Assembly: GCA_002712005.1 (NCBI GenBank)
Contig: PASP01000009.1
Coordinates: 136,927-200,926, forward strand
DNA: 64,000 bases
Direction: 5' to 3'
Source of the DNA: Halobacteriovoraceae bacterium
Lineage (GTDB): Bacteria > Bdellovibrionota > Bacteriovoracia > Bacteriovoracales > Bacteriovoracaceae
The notes beneath the pieces are model-generated. The model worked only from the letters and a program-made list of their open reading frames with translations. It searched no databases and was not told the DNA's origin. This document shows positions 36,325 to 44,714 of this stretch, in pieces. The translations under genes and the position numbers were made by a program. Positions within the stretch are counted from its first letter, which is position 1. Each line of letters begins with the position of its first letter.

Positions 36325-36855
36325 ATGAAAAAATTGATTCACTCTTGGTTTCTTCCTTTTATGCTCATTATCTCAAGCGTGGGAGCTGTAGATTATAAGC
36401 CTCTAGATATTGAAGATGGGCAATGGCAAATCGTTATGGATTTCAATAATTTTTTAACGACCAAGCAAAAGAAGCAAATGGAAGATGCTCTTAAACGCCT
36501 GGAAGAAATGAAGAAGAAAAATCCTGCAATGGCCGCACAGATGGAAGGAGTAACGAAGTCCCTTGGTTTGGAAGGGAATACCATCAAAAGAGAAGCCTGT
36601 TTTGAAAAAAATGCTATGAAAGAAGAGATGGATAAAATGATGAGTGGACAAGTGTCTTCCGATAAGAAATGTGTGGGCAAGATCTTAAAGTCCACGGATA
36701 AAATGATTGAAGGTCAGTCCAAGTGTGGAGATAAAATTCACTACTATAAAATTACTGTGCAAAATAAGAAGAAGATGACGACGGAAATAACTTCTGCCGA
36801 TGGTAAGAAAATTATTGGTCGTATGAGTTTTGTTTCCTCTAATTGCAAGAAATAG
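36325..36855 (+). CDS. Secreted DUF3617-like protein
   Basis: A 176-residue exported protein: signal peptide (LIHSWFLPFMLIISSVGA), an early GQWQIVMD, a Lys/Met-rich helical insert (about 45-85), then spaced Cys (REACFEKN, KKCVGK, SKCGDK, SSNCKK) and a TSADGKKIIGRMS end. The pattern 'G.W.....C.......C......C....V......C' fits DUF3617, small periplasmic proteins of unknown function. The stop codon of mvaB is part of its ribosome binding site (TTTTAAGGA), so it is tightly coupled to the liu operon even though it is exported. Confidence 0.65.
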   Translation: MKKLIHSWFLPFMLIISSVGAVDYKPLDIEDGQWQIVMDFNNFLTTKQKKQMEDALKRLEEMKKKNPAMAAQMEGVTKSLGLEGNTIKREACFEKNAMKEEMDKMMSGQVSSDKKCVGKILKSTDKMIEGQSKCGDKIHYYKITVQNKKKMTTEITSADGKKIIGRMSFVSSNCKK

Positions 36856-36863
36856 GCGAGTCC

Positions 36864-37661
36864 ATGTCTGAGTCCATTATTCTCCAAGAAAAAGATCATA
36901 TATTAACTCTTACCCTCAATCGTCCTGAGGCTTCTAATGCCTTTGACCTTCCTATGATTGAGAAATTGGTAGAATCACTGGATCAAGCGGATCGCGACGA
37001 TAACGTCAGAGTGGTTATTATCACTGGTGCTGGGAAACACTTCTGCGCTGGTGGTGATATCAAGGCCATGAAAGAAAAGAGAGAAATGTTCGCAGGCGAG
37101 TCGGATGAACTTCGTCGTCGTTACCAACATGGAATTCAAAGAATTCCTCTTATGATGGAAAAAATTCAAAAACCCATTATTGCCGCAGTTAATGGAGCGG
37201 CCATTGGGGCGGGCTGTGACTTTGCTGCTATGGCCGATATTCGTATTGGATGTGAATTCACAAAAATGGGAGAGACTTTCTCTAAACTTGCTCTCGTTCC
37301 TGGTGATGGAGGAACTTATTTTCTTCCGAGAGTTGTAGGTTATCCTAAGGCCATGGAAATGTTTCTTACGGGAAAGATATACGATAGCGAAGAATGTGAA
37401 AGAATGGGGCTGCTTAATATTGTTGTCACGGCCTCGAATCTTCAAGAAGAAGCTTTTCAGTGGGCCAAACAAATTGCGAGCAATTCACCCATGGCCCTAC
37501 AAATGACAAAGAAGGCCTTGCGCATTTCTTACTTAAAAGATCTTCAAACTTCTTTGGATCTTCTTTCTGCTTACCAAGGAATTACGCAAAGAAGTTCTGA
37601 TCACTTCGAAGCCCTAGATGCCTTCAATGAAAAGAGAAGTCCACGTTTCACTGGAAAATAA
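36864..37661 (+). CDS. Enoyl-CoA hydratase/isomerase family protein
   Basis: A 265-residue crotonase-fold protein. Oxyanion-hole segments are HFCAGGDIKAM (about 59-69) and NGAAIGAGCDFAAMAD. The active-site stretch LALVPGDGGTYFLPRVVG has Asp where hydratases often have Glu, suggesting an isomerase or a distinct acyl-CoA substrate. The start is the ATG at 36864, nine bases after the DUF3617-like stop. It is the last gene of the liu-type operon; it may serve fatty-acid or branched-chain oxidation. Confidence 0.88.
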   Translation: MSESIILQEKDHILTLTLNRPEASNAFDLPMIEKLVESLDQADRDDNVRVVIITGAGKHFCAGGDIKAMKEKREMFAGESDELRRRYQHGIQRIPLMMEKIQKPIIAAVNGAAIGAGCDFAAMADIRIGCEFTKMGETFSKLALVPGDGGTYFLPRVVGYPKAMEMFLTGKIYDSEECERMGLLNIVVTASNLQEEAFQWAKQIASNSPMALQMTKKALRISYLKDLQTSLDLLSAYQGITQRSSDHFEALDAFNEKRSPRFTGK

Positions 37662-37771
37662 AAGATAGCTTCCTCTCTTTCAATTTGAAAAGAGTTTGAC
37701 AATCCCTCCTGCGCTCTGAAACAATCTAATAAATCCAGGGACATAGGATAGTATCTACGGGAGTTAAGATT

Positions 37772-38146
37772 TTGGGAAAAGGATTTCCAAATGGAGTCAT
37801 TGCCTTTTTCGTCATCGCCCTTCTTTCATTAGGGTTGAACTCTTGTACTCATATTACTTATCAATCTGATGGACTGATCCCCATATGGCTAACCACTCAG
37901 CCTGATCATCGACATGATGTTGTTGTTGAAGGGGTTAAGGAATTCTACTTATGGGGACGAATTAATCCCGATAATTACGTCTATATTGATGAAGAATTCT
38001 ACAATGAAGGTTACTTAAGTATCGGCTCACTCGAAGTACAGCAGTATCAAACCTTTGGTCAGTTTATGTCTGCTTTCTTTAGTCTCGGATTCTATATTCC
38101 CACCTCTTATCGCCTCATTGGTAAAGGAGCGAGAGAAGGTGAGTAA
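37772..38146 (+). CDS. Small lipoprotein, possibly Bor-like
   Basis: A 124-residue putative lipoprotein with a hydrophobic signal and lipobox LNSC near residue 25. The part YLWGRINPDNYVYIDEEFYN and the end AFFSLGFYIPTSYRLIGKGA resemble Bor-type small lipoproteins ('..G......' then 'GIYTP'-like ending), but the match is weak. It starts with TTG at 37772 (GGGAG eight bases upstream), since no suitable ATG exists. It overlaps the next lipoprotein gene by eight bases. Confidence 0.65.
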   Translation: MGKGFPNGVIAFFVIALLSLGLNSCTHITYQSDGLIPIWLTTQPDHRHDVVVEGVKEFYLWGRINPDNYVYIDEEFYNEGYLSIGSLEVQQYQTFGQFMSAFFSLGFYIPTSYRLIGKGAREGE

Positions 38147-38516
38147 AAAGATCTTTATCATTTATATTCTTTTATTTCTTGGCCCTCTCTTTACCAGTTG
38201 TGCTGGGAATTTAAGTTTAAAGCTTGATGACTGCAATATTGCACAGACACAAATTGCACCGACTAACACTGTCTTTAATATTGATCGTAGTTTTACCACT
38301 AAGGTTTGGAGTTACGGTATCAGCTCTGACTCTAAGACTTCTCTTTCTTTAAAAGATATTCTTCGAGAGAAAGCTTTAAGTTGCGTCAATATTAAATATA
38401 TCCGCTATACCATCGGTCAGTCTTTTTGGGATCAACTCTTTAGTATTATTCCCTTCATTCAAAGATCGAGTATTAAAATCGAAGTTATGAAAACGGAAGA
38501 TGCGGTAGGATTTTAA
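38139..38516 (+). CDS. Small lipoprotein, unknown function
   Basis: A 125-residue putative lipoprotein. The GTG at 38139 (GGAG nine bases upstream) gives VSKKIFIIYILLFLGPLFTS followed by the lipobox Cys, whereas the longer frame from 38055 would place an out-of-context stretch before the signal. The mature part has Cys in DDCNIAQ and LSCVNIKY. The gene overlaps the preceding lipoprotein gene, so the two are co-translated and probably work together at the envelope. It ends before a tandem terminator. Confidence 0.65.
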   Translation: MSKKIFIIYILLFLGPLFTSCAGNLSLKLDDCNIAQTQIAPTNTVFNIDRSFTTKVWSYGISSDSKTSLSLKDILREKALSCVNIKYIRYTIGQSFWDQLFSIIPFIQRSSIKIEVMKTEDAVGF

Positions 38517-38555
38517 TTTTAACTAAGTGTCAGGGAAGACCGTTGGCCCAAGGAT

Positions 38556-38609
38556 GGGGCATTTCACACTCAGAATGAGTGCCCCGGGGCCACGAAGGCC
38601 CCTTTTTTA
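38556..38609 (+). terminator. Tandem hairpins with T-run, strong terminator
   Basis: The first hairpin pairs GGGGCA (38556) with TGCCCC (to 38585), with a small inner CTC/GAG stem. It abuts a second hairpin GGGGCC-ACGAA-GGCCCC (38586-38602) followed by six T. It ends the lipoprotein operon on the plus strand. Confidence 0.9.
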
Positions 38610-38628
38610 TTTGATTGTTTAGAGGGAA

Positions 38629-40665
38629 TTAATCATCAAGTAGGGAAGATAGCGAGGCAAAGGTACTTTTAATATGCTCCTCTTTCTCTTCTTCCGTAAG
38701 ATGACCAAAAGTTGTGCGATCCTGATTAACGTAGAGGGGATCCATTTCATAGAGGAAGCGAGACGGATAGCGGGTGACTTTGCGCCCATAGATTTTACGC
38801 TCTTTACAAAAAGTCATAAAGAGTTTTTCTCGCGCTCTGGTGACCCCAACATAGGCCAAACGCCGCTCTTCAGAAATATCTTCACCATCAGTAATGGTTT
38901 TCTTATGGGGAAGGATCTCTTCTTCCATTCCAATTAAATATACGATATCGAATTCAAGACCCTTCGACGAATGAAGGGTCATCATGGTGACTTCATTCTT
39001 TCGAATATCTTCATCCTCTTCATCTTCTTGGCGGTCTTGATTGTCTTGTAAAAGGAGCTTTTCCACAAAGTTCTTTAGAGTGGCCTGATCCGATTGGAAT
39101 TTTTGAAAACGCTCAGCTGATTCTAAGAACATCATAATGTCATTTTTACGGCGATCCGCTTGTTTGGCATTGTCATATTGTTTATCAATATATTGTAGAA
39201 ATTTAATATCTTCTACGAAGACGGAACATGATTCTGCTAAAGAGTTTTGTTTAAACTTTTCTTGATAGGTGTGAATCAGTTTAACAAAGTCTTGAATATT
39301 TCCTGCCCGTGGGCCCGCCAGATCGGGATGGGCCTGCATGGCCTCAAAGAGAGAGACATTATTTTGCTCACTATAGAGGAGGAATTTATCTAGGGTTGCA
39401 TTTCCAATTCCTCTATGGGGTACATTTAAAATTCGACGAAGGGCCATCTGGTCATAGGGATTCACCATAACGCTGAAATAGGCAATGAGATCCTTGATTT
39501 CTTTCTTCTCATAGAATTTCTGACCACCAAGAACCGTGTAGGGAACTTGAGCAATTCTCAATTCATCTTCGATAGGTTGGGCTTGGGTATTAGAGCGATA
39601 AAGAATGGCAATATCCCCTAAGTGACCACCCTTGGCCTGGAATTTTGCGATTTCATCCACAACAACTTGCGCCTCATGATCCGTATCACCCATGGCCCAT
39701 AGAATAGGTTTTAAATTTGATTCCTTGGTAGACCAAAGTGTTTTGGCCCTTCTTTGCTTATTTTCTTTAATAATATGATTGGCCAAGGAGAGAATGGGGG
39801 AAGTTGAACGATAATTCTGCTCGAGTTTTATAACTTTGGCATTGGGAAATTGTCTTTCGAATTCCAAAATATTGGTAATATCAGCTCCACGAAAGGCGTA
39901 GATAGATTGATCATCATCTCCCACCACACAGAGATTATCATGCTTGGAGACGAGACCCATGATCAATTTAAGCTGGAGCCCATTGGTGTCTTGATACTCA
40001 TCAATCATAATATATTGGAACTTCTCGGAATATTTCTCGGCCACTTCTGGATACTTATCAAAGAGCTCTACCACTAAGAAGAGGATGTCATCAAAATCAA
40101 TGGCGTTGAAGAATTTGAGTTTATCTTGATAATAGCGATAGGCATATTCTGTGGCCAAATCATAGGGTTCTTCTTCGTCGAAATAGGGAGAGCTCAAAAA
40201 GTCTTCACTCGAAATCCCTCTATTTTTCATGGAGCCAATTTTAGAGAGGATTCTTTTGTGATCAAATTTCTTATCTGTTTGATATACCTTAAGGGCTTCA
40301 CGAATGATCCCTAATTGGTCGCTTGTGTCATAAATAGAGAAGTTGAGATGATAGCCCAGCTTATCGATTTCCTTTTTGAGGATTTTTACTCCTAAGGAAT
40401 GAAAGGTGGTCAGGGTGATACCGCGAGACTTCGTTTTGCCTAATAAGGCAATGACTCTTTCTCGCATTTCCTTTGCGGCTTTATTGGTAAAACTAACCCC
40501 TAATATATTCTTTCCTGGAATCGCCAGGTTTGAGACCATATGGGCAATACGATAGGTAATCGTTCTTGTCTTACCTGAGCCTGCTCCGGCAAGGATGAGG
40601 ACAGGGCCCTCAATGGCTTCGGCAGCACTGCGTTGTTCTGGGTTTAAACCGCTTAAAGATATCAT
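38629..40665 (-). CDS. rep: Rep/UvrD/PcrA superfamily I DNA helicase
   Basis: A 678-residue 3'-5' helicase for replication restart or repair. Motif I is LAGAGSGKTRTIT (near 25). Then come SFTNKAAKEM, the Walker B region IDEYQDTN, GDDDQSIYAFRGA, QNYRST, MTLHSSKGLEF and AYVGVTRAREKL. TTFHSLGVKILKKE and SIYDTSDQLGII are closer to Rep than to UvrD, and the protein ends at PSRFLYEM plus a short tail, as Rep does. The ATG at 40665 is used because the region upstream does not align with the family. Confidence 0.9.
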   Translation of the reverse strand: MISLSGLNPEQRSAAEAIEGPVLILAGAGSGKTRTITYRIAHMVSNLAIPGKNILGVSFTNKAAKEMRERVIALLGKTKSRGITLTTFHSLGVKILKKEIDKLGYHLNFSIYDTSDQLGIIREALKVYQTDKKFDHKRILSKIGSMKNRGISSEDFLSSPYFDEEEPYDLATEYAYRYYQDKLKFFNAIDFDDILFLVVELFDKYPEVAEKYSEKFQYIMIDEYQDTNGLQLKLIMGLVSKHDNLCVVGDDDQSIYAFRGADITNILEFERQFPNAKVIKLEQNYRSTSPILSLANHIIKENKQRRAKTLWSTKESNLKPILWAMGDTDHEAQVVVDEIAKFQAKGGHLGDIAILYRSNTQAQPIEDELRIAQVPYTVLGGQKFYEKKEIKDLIAYFSVMVNPYDQMALRRILNVPHRGIGNATLDKFLLYSEQNNVSLFEAMQAHPDLAGPRAGNIQDFVKLIHTYQEKFKQNSLAESCSVFVEDIKFLQYIDKQYDNAKQADRRKNDIMMFLESAERFQKFQSDQATLKNFVEKLLLQDNQDRQEDEEDEDIRKNEVTMMTLHSSKGLEFDIVYLIGMEEEILPHKKTITDGEDISEERRLAYVGVTRAREKLFMTFCKERKIYGRKVTRYPSRFLYEMDPLYVNQDRTTFGHLTEEEKEEHIKSTFASLSSLLDD

Positions 40666-40805
40666 GTCCCTACCATACCTAAAACTGGCCGGAACGGGAA
40701 TCACTGGTTACTATTTATGCACATTTTTTTTGATTAAAACCGATGATTTAGAGTTCGGTAAAATATTTTGAGTTTAGATTAATTTGAGCTAATAACGAGG
40801 ATTTT

Positions 40806-41240
40806 ATGGCCAAGAAAAAAGCAACTAAGAAAGTCGCAAAGAAAGCGACGAAGAAAGCGACCAATAAAAAAGCAACCAAGAAAAAAGCAGCAAAGAAAAA
40901 AACAGCAAAGAAAAAAACAGCAAAGAAAAAAACAGCAAAGAAAGCAACCAAGAAAAAAGTGGCCAAGAAAGCAACTAAGAAGAAAGTCACAAAGAAAGCA
41001 ACCAAGAAGAAAGTAGCAAAGAAAGCAACCAAGAAGAAAGTTGCAAAGAAAAAAACAGCAAAGAAAGCAACCAAGAAAAAAACGGCCAAGAAAAAAACGG
41101 CTAAGAAAAATATCACCCCCCAAAAAACAAAGAATCGCGTCGTAAAGCGTAAGGCCACCACTAAGAAAGTGGCAAAGAAATCGACAAAGAAATCGACAAA
41201 GAAAACAGCAAAGAAAGCTACAAAGAAAACAACCCCGCAA
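40806..41240 (+). repeat. Low-complexity A/G-rich repeat tract encoding the Lys-rich tail
   Basis: About 435 bases of imperfect tandem repeats built on AAGAAA/AAGAAAAAA + GCA/ACA units (period 12 to 21 bases). It is strongly purine-biased on the plus strand and prone to slippage or unequal recombination. The complementary strand gives long false open frames rich in Phe, Val and Ala. Confidence 0.8.
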
Positions 41241-42143
41241 CTGAGCTTCGACCCCAAAGCCCACTCGGCCAATCTTTTTGATTCCTTGCTAGAACTCATT
41301 CGTATGACCTCAGCTGAACTCCCCAATGATGTTCAAAAGGTTATTCTTGAAGCCCTCGAACGGGAAGAGAAGAATACCTCTGCCGAGTACGCCATGAATA
41401 TCATCAAGGCCAATATCGAATTGGCGATGAAAAAGTCACAGCCTCTTTGTCAGGATACAGGAACGATTCTCTTCTTTGTTGAGCACCCTGCAGGTTTCAG
41501 ACAAGGAGACTTTACTAAGGTTGTTCATAAGGCAGTGATTAAGGCCACGGAAATTGGTTATCTACGTCAAAACTCCGTTGATTCTCTCACTGGTGAAAAT
41601 AAATGTATGAATGTTGGACCAGGGCATCCTGATATCCATTTTCATGAGCATGACAAAGACACAGTTGAAATCCGTTTAGTTTTAAAAGGTGGAGGTTGTG
41701 AAAATGTTGGAGCTCAATATGCTCTTCCTCATACGGAGTTAGGCGCCGGTCGAGACCTAGATGGTGTGAGAAAAGTTATTTTAGATGCTGTTCAAAAGGC
41801 CCAAGGTAAAGGTTGTGGTCCAGGAGTTCTTGGCGTAACTATTGGTGGAGATCGCGGATCAGGTTATGTTCATTCTAAAGAGCAATTACTGCGTCGTCTT
41901 GATGATGAGAATACGATTGAAGATCTCGCAACTCTTGAAAAAGATATTGTATCCACGGCGAATGAATTAGGAATTGGACCTATGGGATTTGGTGGTAAGA
42001 CGACTTTACTGGGTTGTAAGATTGGAGTTCTCAATCGTTTACCGGCATCCTACTTTGTTTCTATATCTTACATGTGTTGGGCCTATAGACGTCACGGAAT
42101 TGTTCTTAAGAAAGACAACTCCATTTCTAAAACACTTTATTAA
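40806..42143 (+). CDS. Class I fumarase alpha subunit with a histone-H1-like Lys/Ala/Thr tail
   Basis: A 445-residue protein in two parts. Residues 1-143 consist almost wholly of Lys, Ala, Thr and a few Val, in irregular repeats such as KKATKKK, AKKKTAKKK and KKVAKKATK, as in bacterial histone-H1-like DNA-binding proteins. From about 150 it is the alpha part of an iron-sulfur fumarase/L-tartrate dehydratase: SQPLCQDTGT (Cys215), KGGGCENVGA (Cys298) and GKGCGPGVLGV (Cys337) are the 4Fe-4S ligands. The frame is continuous. GAGGATTTT precedes the ATG, and no ribosome binding site or start lies at the domain junction. The beta subunit follows in 14 bases. The tail may bind nucleic acid or acidic partners; this fusion is unusual. 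Confidence 0.9.
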   Translation: MAKKKATKKVAKKATKKATNKKATKKKAAKKKTAKKKTAKKKTAKKATKKKVAKKATKKKVTKKATKKKVAKKATKKKVAKKKTAKKATKKKTAKKKTAKKNITPQKTKNRVVKRKATTKKVAKKSTKKSTKKTAKKATKKTTPQLSFDPKAHSANLFDSLLELIRMTSAELPNDVQKVILEALEREEKNTSAEYAMNIIKANIELAMKKSQPLCQDTGTILFFVEHPAGFRQGDFTKVVHKAVIKATEIGYLRQNSVDSLTGENKCMNVGPGHPDIHFHEHDKDTVEIRLVLKGGGCENVGAQYALPHTELGAGRDLDGVRKVILDAVQKAQGKGCGPGVLGVTIGGDRGSGYVHSKEQLLRRLDDENTIEDLATLEKDIVSTANELGIGPMGFGGKTTLLGCKIGVLNRLPASYFVSISYMCWAYRRHGIVLKKDNSISKTLY

Positions 42144-42157
42144 TAAGGAAGAATGAT

Positions 42158-42727
42158 ATGATCCGTTTAGAATATCCATTTTCAAAAGAGAAAGTTAGAG
42201 AATTAAAAGTAGGGGATATGGTTCTTATTTCCGGTAAGCTCTTTACCGGGCGAGATGCTATCCATAAATATCTTCACGAAGGTAATCCGAGTCCTGTGGA
42301 TTTAGAGAATCAAATCATTTATCACTGTGGACCAGTTGTTCTAGAGAATGAAGATGGATCCTACGAAGTCAAGGCCGCAGGTCCTACGACTTCTATTAGA
42401 GAAGAGCCCTATCAATGGGAAGTCATGAGAGATCATGGAATTGTTGGGGTTATTGGTAAAGGTGGAATGGGCCCTAAGACCTTAAAAGGAAATCAAGACT
42501 ATGGTTGTGTTTATTTTCACGCCATTGGTGGTGCCGCACAGGTTTTAGCTGAAAAAATTAAGTCAGTAGATAATGTCTACCTTAAAGAAAAATTTGGTTC
42601 ACCTGAGGCCATTTGGGAATTAAGTGTTGATGAATTTCCCGTAGTGGTCACGATGGATGCCCATGGAAATTCTCTTCATGAAAAAGTTGAGAATGAATCA
42701 AAATCAAAACTTTCAGAAAGACTTTAA
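42158..42727 (+). CDS. Class I fumarase beta subunit
   Basis: A 189-residue protein matching the C-terminal domain of iron-sulfur fumarases and the beta subunit of tartrate dehydratase. VLISGKLFTGRDAIHKYL (near 23-40), then HCGPVV, AAGPTTSIR, IGKGGMG and GCVYFHAIGGAAQ, and the C-terminal MDAHGNSL are typical. The subunit boundary matches the two-subunit type of enzyme found in many anaerobes and archaea. AAGGAAG precedes the ATG. Together with the preceding gene it forms the dehydratase. Confidence 0.92.
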   Translation: MIRLEYPFSKEKVRELKVGDMVLISGKLFTGRDAIHKYLHEGNPSPVDLENQIIYHCGPVVLENEDGSYEVKAAGPTTSIREEPYQWEVMRDHGIVGVIGKGGMGPKTLKGNQDYGCVYFHAIGGAAQVLAEKIKSVDNVYLKEKFGSPEAIWELSVDEFPVVVTMDAHGNSLHEKVENESKSKLSERL

Positions 42728-42754
42728 AGTAAATTAGAGATAAGGATCGTGATT

Positions 42755-44698
42755 ATGGGGCCATTGTGGACACCTTCTGAAGAAAGAGTCAACTCATCAG
42801 AAATGACTCGCTTTCAAAATTGGTTGAGTACTCAAGTTGGAAAGAACTTTTCAAGTTATTCTGAACTACATGACTATTCCATCCGCGAAAGCGATGCCTT
42901 TTGGTCTCATCTTCTCGATTATTATCAGGTTAAGGTTTCTGGAGACGCTTCTCTTGTTTGTGAAGACTATGGTTTTTCACAATATGGGTGGTTTCCTAAC
43001 CTCAAGCTTAATTTTGCTGAAAACTTACTGAGACATAGAGAGTCTTCAGATTGTGCTCTTCATTTCATTCACGAATCTTCCTTACAAAAGAAGATTTCTT
43101 ATCAACAGCTATACCGAGACGTTTCTTGCCTCCAACAATCTTTAAAGGGTCTTGTGAATAAGGGCGATGTTCTTGCTGCGTATATGCCTAATCTTCCTGA
43201 AACGGCGATCAGTATGTTGGCCTGTACTTCTTTAGGTGGGGTCTTTACTTCAACTTCTGCGGACTTTGGTATTGAAGGAGTCGTGGATCGATTTGGACAA
43301 AGTAAACCTAAAGTTTTAGTAACGGTTTCTAGTTACGAATATAATGGTAAACGCCATAGCCTTATTCCTAAGCTAAAAGAAATTACAAGTCGTTTAGAAG
43401 GTATTGAGAAAGTCATCATTGTTAACTTCTTAAATGATGATGAAGATATTAGTGAGATTCCTGGTGCTATTTCATGGTCAGATTTCTTATCGAATTCTAA
43501 TACTGATGAAGAGATCGATTTTACACCTGTGGCCTTTGATGATCCTCTTTATATCATGTATTCCTCGGGAACGACGGGAAAGCCTAAGTGTATTGTTCAC
43601 TCAACTGGGGGAACGCTTTTACAACATATAAAAGAGCTTGGTTTGCATTCTAATCTCAATAAAGATAAATCAATTTTCTTTTTCACTACTTGCGGTTGGA
43701 TGATGTGGAATTGGCTTATTTCAAGCCTCTATTTTGGTAGCCGTGTTTGTTTATATGAAGGATCTCCTTCCTACCCAAGTCTGGGTGAATACTTTGAAGT
43801 GATTAAGAGAGAAGAGATTAATATTTTTGGTACGAGTCCTAAGTTCTTAAGAGCGTTAGAAGATTCTGGTTACCGTGCACCTGAGTTGCCAAGCCTAGAA
43901 ACGATTCTTTCAACTGGTGCGCCTCTTATGTCTGATCAATATGAGTATATTTATCGTGACCTTAAAGAAGATGTCTCGGTGAGTTCTATTTCTGGGGGAA
44001 CGGATATCCTGGGTTGTTTTATGTTAGGAAATCCTAATTTAGCAGTTTACGCAGGTGAGATTCAGTGTGCTGCTTTGGCCATGGCCGTAGATTCCTTTAA
44101 AAGTACAGGGGAGTCACAGGATATTGGTGTACCTGGTGAATTAGTTTGCACGAAGAGTTTTCCTTCTCGTCCTCTTTATTTCTTGGGAGATGAAGACGGA
44201 AAGAGAATCAAAGGGGCTTACTTTGATCAATTTCCTAATACTTGGGCCCATGGAGACTTTATCGAGAAAACAGAGCACGGTGGAATTAAAGTCCATGGTC
44301 GTTCAGATGCCACTTTAAATCCTGGTGGTGTGCGAATTGGAACTGCTGAAATCTATCGTCAGGTAGAAGGAATTGAATGGGTTGAGGATTGTCTTTGTGT
44401 AGGGCTTCAAGAAGACGGTGATGTTTCTGTCGTTCTCTTTATAAAAATGGCCCCTCATGAAATATTAAGTGATGAGCGTATTACTCAAGTGAAAAAAGAG
44501 ATTCGTTCCAATACAACTCCACGCCATGTTCCGAAATATGTGAGTTCGATCTCCGATATTCCCTATACTCGTAGTGGAAAGAAGATGGAATTGGTTGTAA
44601 CTCATATCTTAGCGGGAAGAGAAATCAAGAATATTGAGGCCATTGCCAATCCAGAATCACTTTCAGACTACAGGGAATGGGCTAAAAGCTTGAGCTAA
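42755..44698 (+). CDS. aacS: Acetoacetyl-CoA synthetase
   Basis: A 647-residue adenylating enzyme. The core motif YIMYSSGTTGKPKCIVHSTG, the TCGWMMWNW segment, the SISGGTDILGCF segment and the final YTRSGKKME (catalytic Lys region) are typical of acetoacetate:CoA ligase rather than acetyl-CoA synthetase. The ATG at 42755 is eight bases after AAGGA; the GTG at 42749 is too close. It follows the fumarase genes and would activate acetoacetate made by HMG-CoA lyase. Confidence 0.93.
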   Translation: MGPLWTPSEERVNSSEMTRFQNWLSTQVGKNFSSYSELHDYSIRESDAFWSHLLDYYQVKVSGDASLVCEDYGFSQYGWFPNLKLNFAENLLRHRESSDCALHFIHESSLQKKISYQQLYRDVSCLQQSLKGLVNKGDVLAAYMPNLPETAISMLACTSLGGVFTSTSADFGIEGVVDRFGQSKPKVLVTVSSYEYNGKRHSLIPKLKEITSRLEGIEKVIIVNFLNDDEDISEIPGAISWSDFLSNSNTDEEIDFTPVAFDDPLYIMYSSGTTGKPKCIVHSTGGTLLQHIKELGLHSNLNKDKSIFFFTTCGWMMWNWLISSLYFGSRVCLYEGSPSYPSLGEYFEVIKREEINIFGTSPKFLRALEDSGYRAPELPSLETILSTGAPLMSDQYEYIYRDLKEDVSVSSISGGTDILGCFMLGNPNLAVYAGEIQCAALAMAVDSFKSTGESQDIGVPGELVCTKSFPSRPLYFLGDEDGKRIKGAYFDQFPNTWAHGDFIEKTEHGGIKVHGRSDATLNPGGVRIGTAEIYRQVEGIEWVEDCLCVGLQEDGDVSVVLFIKMAPHEILSDERITQVKKEIRSNTTPRHVPKYVSSISDIPYTRSGKKMELVVTHILAGREIKNIEAIANPESLSDYREWAKSLS

Positions 44699-44714
44699 GA
44701 GTCTGGGGCTAGGA

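Noticed and set aside
37697..37702. TTGACA as a promoter -35 before the lipoprotein genes
   Set aside because: No acceptable -10 sits 16-18 bases downstream, so I do not annotate a promoter.
38521..38609. Possible small structured RNA or SRP RNA
   Set aside because: The conserved SRP loop is absent and the structure is fully explained by tandem terminator hairpins.
40806..41240. Repeat array resembling a CRISPR
   Set aside because: The repeats are imperfect, coding, contiguous and without unique spacers.
40748..41326. Long minus-strand open frames (192 and 161 residues) rich in Phe, Val, Ala and Cys opposite the fumarase tail
   Set aside because: They are the complement of the Lys-rich repeat, have no ribosome binding site, and the sense frame continues into a known enzyme.
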